A stretch of DNA of 64,000 bases from Pseudomonas pisciculturae (GTDB taxonomy: Bacteria; Pseudomonadota; Gammaproteobacteria; Pseudomonadales; Pseudomonadaceae): positions 186,001 to 250,000 of the forward strand of contig NZ_JACVZE010000005.1 in the NCBI RefSeq assembly GCF_015461805.1. Reading direction: 5' to 3'. Both the position numbers and the translations under genes were made by a program. A model generated the notes under the pieces. That model had not been told where the DNA came from. It did not search any database and saw only the letters and a program-made list of their open reading frames with translations. This document shows, in pieces, positions 60,773 to 64,000 of the stretch; positions within the stretch are counted from its first letter, which is position 1, and every line of letters begins with the position of its first letter.

Positions 60773-62149
60773 ATGTCGCGCCCGACCCTCGCGCACCAGG
60801 TGGCCAGTGCCATTGCCCAGCAGATCACCGATGGCGCCCTCAAGGCTGGCGAGAAGCTGCCGTCACTGCGCGAATACATGCGCCTGCATGGTCATTCGAA
60901 AAACACGGTGATTACCGCCTACGAGCACCTGGCCGCCGACGGGCTGGTGGAGGCGCGCCATGGCCAGGGCTTTTTCGTGATCAAACGCGTCGCCCACACC
61001 AGCGAAGACGAAGACAGCCTGCCGTACAACCGCGCACTGGATACGATCTGGATGATGCGCCAACAATTTGTGCGCGACCCAGGCCATTCCCACCTTGGTG
61101 AAGGCTTCCCGCCGGTGGAATGGCTGATGGACATGCGCCTGGACAAATTCCACCGCCAAGTGGTGCGCGCCGGGGTCACTACGCTGTTTCGCTACGGTAC
61201 CCGCCTGGGCAATGCCGGGTTGCGTGCTCGGTTGGTGCAAAAACTCGCCGACTACGCGCTGCCTGTCTCCCCCCGGCAACTGGTGACCACCCTGGGCGCC
61301 AATCACGCCATGGACCTGATCATCCGGCGCTACCTCAACCCCGGCGACCCGGTGCTGGTGGAAGACCCCGGTTACTACCCGTTGTTCGGCAAACTGCAAT
61401 TGCAAGGTGCACGCATGCTGGGTGTACCCCGCGAGCCCGATGGCCCGGACCTGCAAGCGCTGGAGCAACTGATCAAGGCCCATCGCCCGCGTTTGTTCTT
61501 CTTGCAGTCCATCGGTCATAACCCCACCGGCTCAGACCTGTCGCCGGCCAAGGCGCACCAACTGCTGCGTATTGCCGAGACCTACGACCTGCTGCTGGTG
61601 GAGAACGACGCGATGGCAGACTTCAAGCCCAGTTCGGCGATCAAGCTGTCAGCCCTCGACCAACTCAACCGCACCCTGTACGTGGGCAGTTTTTCCAAAT
61701 CGGTGTCCGCGGCCCTGCGCGTGGGGTTTATCGCCGGCAGCAAGCAGCGCGTCGAAGAGCTGGCGGATATCAAGATGATCCTGCACAACAGCGGCGCCGA
61801 ATACAGCGAGCGCACCATTGATGTGATCCTGGGCGAGGGGCACTTTTTACGTCATTTGTCGCGCCTGCAAGACCGCCTGCGCCAGGCTACTGCACGCGGT
61901 CTCGACCTGCTCGACGAGCTGGGCGCAGAAGTATTTTGTCGCCCGGAGCAGAGCCTGTATTTGTGGGCGCGTTTCCCCAGTATTGAAGACGCCAACACCC
62001 TCACCCGCCACTGCCTGACGCAGGGGGTGATGCTGGCGCCAGGGTCGATTTTCTCGACCCAGCCCAAAAATACATCGCCGTGGACGCGGTTGAATGTGGC
62101 GTATTTGGATGACCCGGTGTTCTGCCGGATCATTCGCGAGTTGCGATAG
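60773..62149 (+). CDS. MocR-type (GntR/aminotransferase) regulator of the mevalonate cluster
   Basis: A 458-residue protein: GntR winged helix (residues 5-75: [40 protein letters not shown]) and an aminotransferase class I domain (95-455) with the pyridoxal-phosphate lysine in [18 protein letters not shown] and the NPTG motif ([13 protein letters not shown]). MocR proteins use PLP as an effector-sensing cofactor rather than for catalysis. GAGGAA precedes the ATG. It is divergent from mvaA, with a palindrome between, so it very probably controls the catabolic operon. Confidence 0.92.
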   Translation: MSRPTLAHQVASAIAQQITDGALKAGEKLPSLREYMRLHGHSKNTVITAYEHLAADGLVEARHGQGFFVIKRVAHTSEDEDSLPYNRALDTIWMMRQQFVRDPGHSHLGEGFPPVEWLMDMRLDKFHRQVVRAGVTTLFRYGTRLGNAGLRARLVQKLADYALPVSPRQLVTTLGANHAMDLIIRRYLNPGDPVLVEDPGYYPLFGKLQLQGARMLGVPREPDGPDLQALEQLIKAHRPRLFFLQSIGHNPTGSDLSPAKAHQLLRIAETYDLLLVENDAMADFKPSSAIKLSALDQLNRTLYVGSFSKSVSAALRVGFIAGSKQRVEELADIKMILHNSGAEYSERTIDVILGEGHFLRHLSRLQDRLRQATARGLDLLDELGAEVFCRPEQSLYLWARFPSIEDANTLTRHCLTQGVMLAPGSIFSTQPKNTSPWTRLNVAYLDDPVFCRIIRELR

Positions 62150-62188
62150 CGGTGTTCCAGGCGATGCATATGCTGGCTGAACCACTGC

Positions 62189-62217
62189 TTTCGCAGGCAA
62201 GCCAGCTCCCACATTTT
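62189..62217. repeat. Single REP sequence
   Basis: GCAGGCAAGCCAGCTCCCAC is the right arm of the GCTGGCTTGCC subtype of REP, without a partner arm. It follows the MocR gene. Confidence 0.6.
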
Positions 62218-62258
62218 GGACGGTGTCGAGCCTGAGCCCCTTTGCAAACCCAATCCCC

Positions 62259-62348
62259 TGTGGGAGCGGGCTTGCCCGCGATGGCGGTGTGTCAGGCGAT
62301 GCATGTGCTGGCCGAACCACCGCATTCGCGAGCAAGCCCGCTCCCACA
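62259..62348. repeat. REPIN with imperfect arms
   Basis: The left arm TGTGGGAGCGGGCTTGCCCG and the right arm CGAGCAAGCCCGCTCCCACA are complementary over most of 28 bases; the inner parts differ (CCCGCGATGGCGG against CCGCATTCGCG). It lies between the convergent MocR and alcohol dehydrogenase genes. Confidence 0.8.
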
Positions 62349-62391
62349 AAAAAGCAGCCCCCCGCTCACTCAAATCAAGCGGCGCTGCTTT
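62348..62391 (-). terminator. Terminator of the alcohol dehydrogenase gene
   Basis: On the minus strand AGCAGCGCCGCT pairs with AGCGGGGGGCTGCT (a small internal mismatch) and is followed by six T. The stem overlaps the last codons of the gene. The other strand ends TTTCTCTTTT, so it may also stop transcription from the MocR side. Confidence 0.7.
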
Positions 62392-63442
62392 CTCTTTTCA
62401 AGCTCTGCATATCAATCACAAATCGATACTTCACATCGCCCTTGAGCATCCGCTCATAGGCCTCGTTGATGCCCTGGATATCAATCATCTCGATGTCCGA
62501 GACAATCCCGTGCTTGGCACAGAAGTCCAGCATCTCCTGGGTCTCTTGAATCCCACCGATCAACGACCCCGCAATACTGCGGCGCTTGAAGATCAGGTTG
62601 AACACCGCCGGCGACGGGTGCGGGCTGTCGGGTGCACCGACCAGGGTCATGGTGCCGTCGCGCTTGAGCAGGCTGACAAACGCGTCGAGGTTATGCGGCG
62701 CGGCGACGGTGTTGAGGATGAAGTCCAGGCTGTTGGCGACCTTGGCCATTTCGTCGGCATTCTTGGACACCACCACGTGGTCGGCGCCCAGGCGCAGGCC
62801 GTCTTCGCGTTTGTTGGGTGAGGTGGTGAACAGCGTCACGTGCGCGCCCATGGCATGGGCAATCTTTACTGCCATATGGCCCAGGCCGCCGAGGCCGACC
62901 ACGCCGACCTTCTTGCCGGGGCCGACGTTCCAGTGGTGCAGCGGTGAATAGGTGGTGATGCCGGCACACAGCAACGGCGCTACGGCCGCCAGGTTGGCGT
63001 CGCCGTGGGAGATGCGCAGCACGAACTTCTCCTTGACCACGATGCTGTCCGAATACCCGCCGTAGGTGTTCTCACCGCCAAACATCGGCCCGTTGTAGGT
63101 GCCGGTGAAGCCGTTCTCGCAGTATTGCTCCTCGCCCTCGGCGCAGGACGCACAGTGCTGACAGCTGTCGACCATACAGCCCACGCCCGCCAGGTCGCCC
63201 ACCTTGAAGTTGCGCACATTGGCGCCCACCGCCGTCACGCGGCCGACGATCTCGTGGCCCGGCACCGAGGGATACAGGGTGTTCTGCCATTCATTGCGCA
63301 CGGTGTGCAAGTCGGAGTGGCAGACGCCGCAAAAAAGAATGTCGATCTGCACGTCATCGGCCCCCGGCGCACGGCGCTCGAAGGTAAAGGGCTTGAGCGA
63401 ATCCTTGGAGTCCCGAGCGGCGTAGCTGTAAGTCTTGGCCAT
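62375..63442 (-). CDS. Zinc-dependent NADP alcohol/aldehyde dehydrogenase (YahK/cinnamyl-alcohol type)
   Basis: About 355 residues from the ATG at 63442 (AGGTGA eight bases before). It is a medium-chain dehydrogenase with catalytic zinc ligands in ILFCGVCHSDLH and PGHEIVGRVTAVG and a structural-zinc four-Cys lobe (CMVDSCQHCASCAEGEEQYC). The Rossmann motif is VGVVGLGGLGHMAVKIAHAM, and TTSPNKREDGLRLGADHVV points to NADP preference, as in YahK. It reduces a wide range of aldehydes. It stands alone and is divergent from the esterase gene. Confidence 0.92.
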   Translation of the reverse strand: MAKTYSYAARDSKDSLKPFTFERRAPGADDVQIDILFCGVCHSDLHTVRNEWQNTLYPSVPGHEIVGRVTAVGANVRNFKVGDLAGVGCMVDSCQHCASCAEGEEQYCENGFTGTYNGPMFGGENTYGGYSDSIVVKEKFVLRISHGDANLAAVAPLLCAGITTYSPLHHWNVGPGKKVGVVGLGGLGHMAVKIAHAMGAHVTLFTTSPNKREDGLRLGADHVVVSKNADEMAKVANSLDFILNTVAAPHNLDAFVSLLKRDGTMTLVGAPDSPHPSPAVFNLIFKRRSIAGSLIGGIQETQEMLDFCAKHGIVSDIEMIDIQGINEAYERMLKGDVKYRFVIDMQSLKRESSAA

Positions 63443-63589
63443 TTCGTTCACCTGTGTGATCTGACGTAGGAGGTCAGTGGACCAGCATAGACGCTGAACC
63501 GTTCAACCGAGCACACCCGTACAAGCCCTTCGTCCGGTTTAACGCAATAGTGGGCTAACGTTCTCTGTCCACTCACGCAGGAGATTTCC

Positions 63590-64000
63590 ATGAGCACATT
63601 CGTTGCCAAAGACGGTACCCAGATCTATTTCAAGGACTGGGGCAGCGGTAAGCCCGTGCTGTTCAGCCACGGCTGGCCGCTGGATGCGGACATGTGGGAA
63701 TACCAGATGGAATACCTGAGCAGCCGCGGCTTTCGCACCATCGCCTTCGACCGCCGTGGCTTTGGCCGCTCGGACCAGCCGTGGACCGGCAACGACTACA
63801 ACACCTTCGCCGACGATATCGCCCAGTTGATCGAACACCTGGACCTCAAGGACGTGACCCTCGTGGGCTTCTCCATGGGCGGCGGCGACGTGGCCCGCTA
63901 TATCGCACGCCATGGCAGCGCTCGCGTGGCCGGCCTGGTGCTGCTGGGTGCAGTGACGCCGATTTTCGGCCAGAAACCCGATTACCCCGAAGGTGTGCCG
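63590..64000 (+). CDS. Aryl esterase / cofactor-free haloperoxidase (alpha/beta hydrolase), cut by the window edge
   Basis: 137 residues are visible, starting [20 protein letters not shown], with CAGGAG before the ATG. The oxyanion loop [23 protein letters not shown] and the nucleophile elbow [20 protein letters not shown] are those of the P. fluorescens aryl esterase, to which it appears nearly identical by eye. These enzymes hydrolyse aryl and small esters and have side perhydrolase/bromoperoxidase activity. The catalytic Asp and His lie beyond the window. Confidence 0.93.
   Translation, partial: MSTFVAKDGTQIYFKDWGSGKPVLFSHGWPLDADMWEYQMEYLSSRGFRTIAFDRRGFGRSDQPWTGNDYNTFADDIAQLIEHLDLKDVTLVGFSMGGGDVARYIARHGSARVAGLVLLGAVTPIFGQKPDYPEGVP

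Overview
The window is chromosomal DNA of a fluorescent Pseudomonas, most likely the P. fluorescens group. The evidence is high-GC codon use, REP/REPIN palindromes of the GTGGGAGCGGGCTTGC type at gene ends, an esterase at the right edge that I recognise as the P. fluorescens aryl esterase, and a P. mevalonii-type HMG-CoA reductase. There are no rRNA or tRNA genes, no CRISPR array and no prophage.

Left part (1-14.7 kb): ordinary mixed chromosome. It holds a pair of YdcZ-type small transporters with a divergent LysR gene, a Phd/PIN toxin-antitoxin pair packed against mntH, a hydrolase fused to a YaaW-like domain, an AraC regulator divergent from an EamA exporter, a HigBA-type toxin-antitoxin pair overlapping the end of that exporter gene, a CPA2 cation/proton antiporter, a small periplasmic protein, a secreted esterase, cobF with a histidine-phosphatase-like gene, and a DUF4865 gene divergent from a LysR gene.

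Centre (14.7-52.7 kb): one long island whose gene order matches what I remember of P. aeruginosa PA0674-PA0701, the VreAIR / Hxc / Pdt (PUMA3) locus. From right to left it has a cell-surface-signalling trio (vreA, vreI, vreR), all eleven structural genes of an Hxc-type type II secretion system (hxcW, U, P, V, T, X, Y, Z, Q, R, S), a DING/PstS-like secreted phosphate-binding protein in the place of LapA/LapB, a 4187-residue two-partner-secretion exoprotein (pdtA), a Phd-domain protein fused to an IS5-transposase-like domain (phdA), the outer-membrane transporter (pdtB), a dedicated ExbB (with a large DUF2341/LamG ectodomain)-ExbD-TonB energy complex, a porin, a periplasmic coiled-coil protein, a YbjN-domain protein, a parvulin-type isomerase and a LysR regulator. 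PHO-box-like sequences precede the DING gene, pdtA and phdA, and the last two share an identical 14-nt core. The coherent reading is a phosphate-starvation programme that secretes phosphate-scavenging enzymes and a giant surface or secreted protein. The association of a two-partner system with its own TonB-ExbBD motor is the most intriguing and least understood part.

Right part (52.8-62.2 kb): a catabolic operon with an OprD-type porin, a TctA-type permease with a small membrane partner, two hot-dog (MaoC-like) dehydratases, a class III CoA-transferase, HMG-CoA lyase (mvaB) and degradative HMG-CoA reductase (mvaA), facing a divergent MocR-type regulator across a palindromic operator. It should degrade mevalonate and probably a related branched C6 dicarboxylate through HMG-CoA. 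The window closes with a zinc alcohol dehydrogenase and a truncated aryl esterase.

Repeats: several REP/REPINs, a collapsed REP palindrome that contributes the first base of the hxcS stop codon, and a roughly 0.3-kb Pseudomonas repeat present once between phdA and pdtA and twice as an inverted pair, with a REPIN at its centre, between hxcQ and hxcR.
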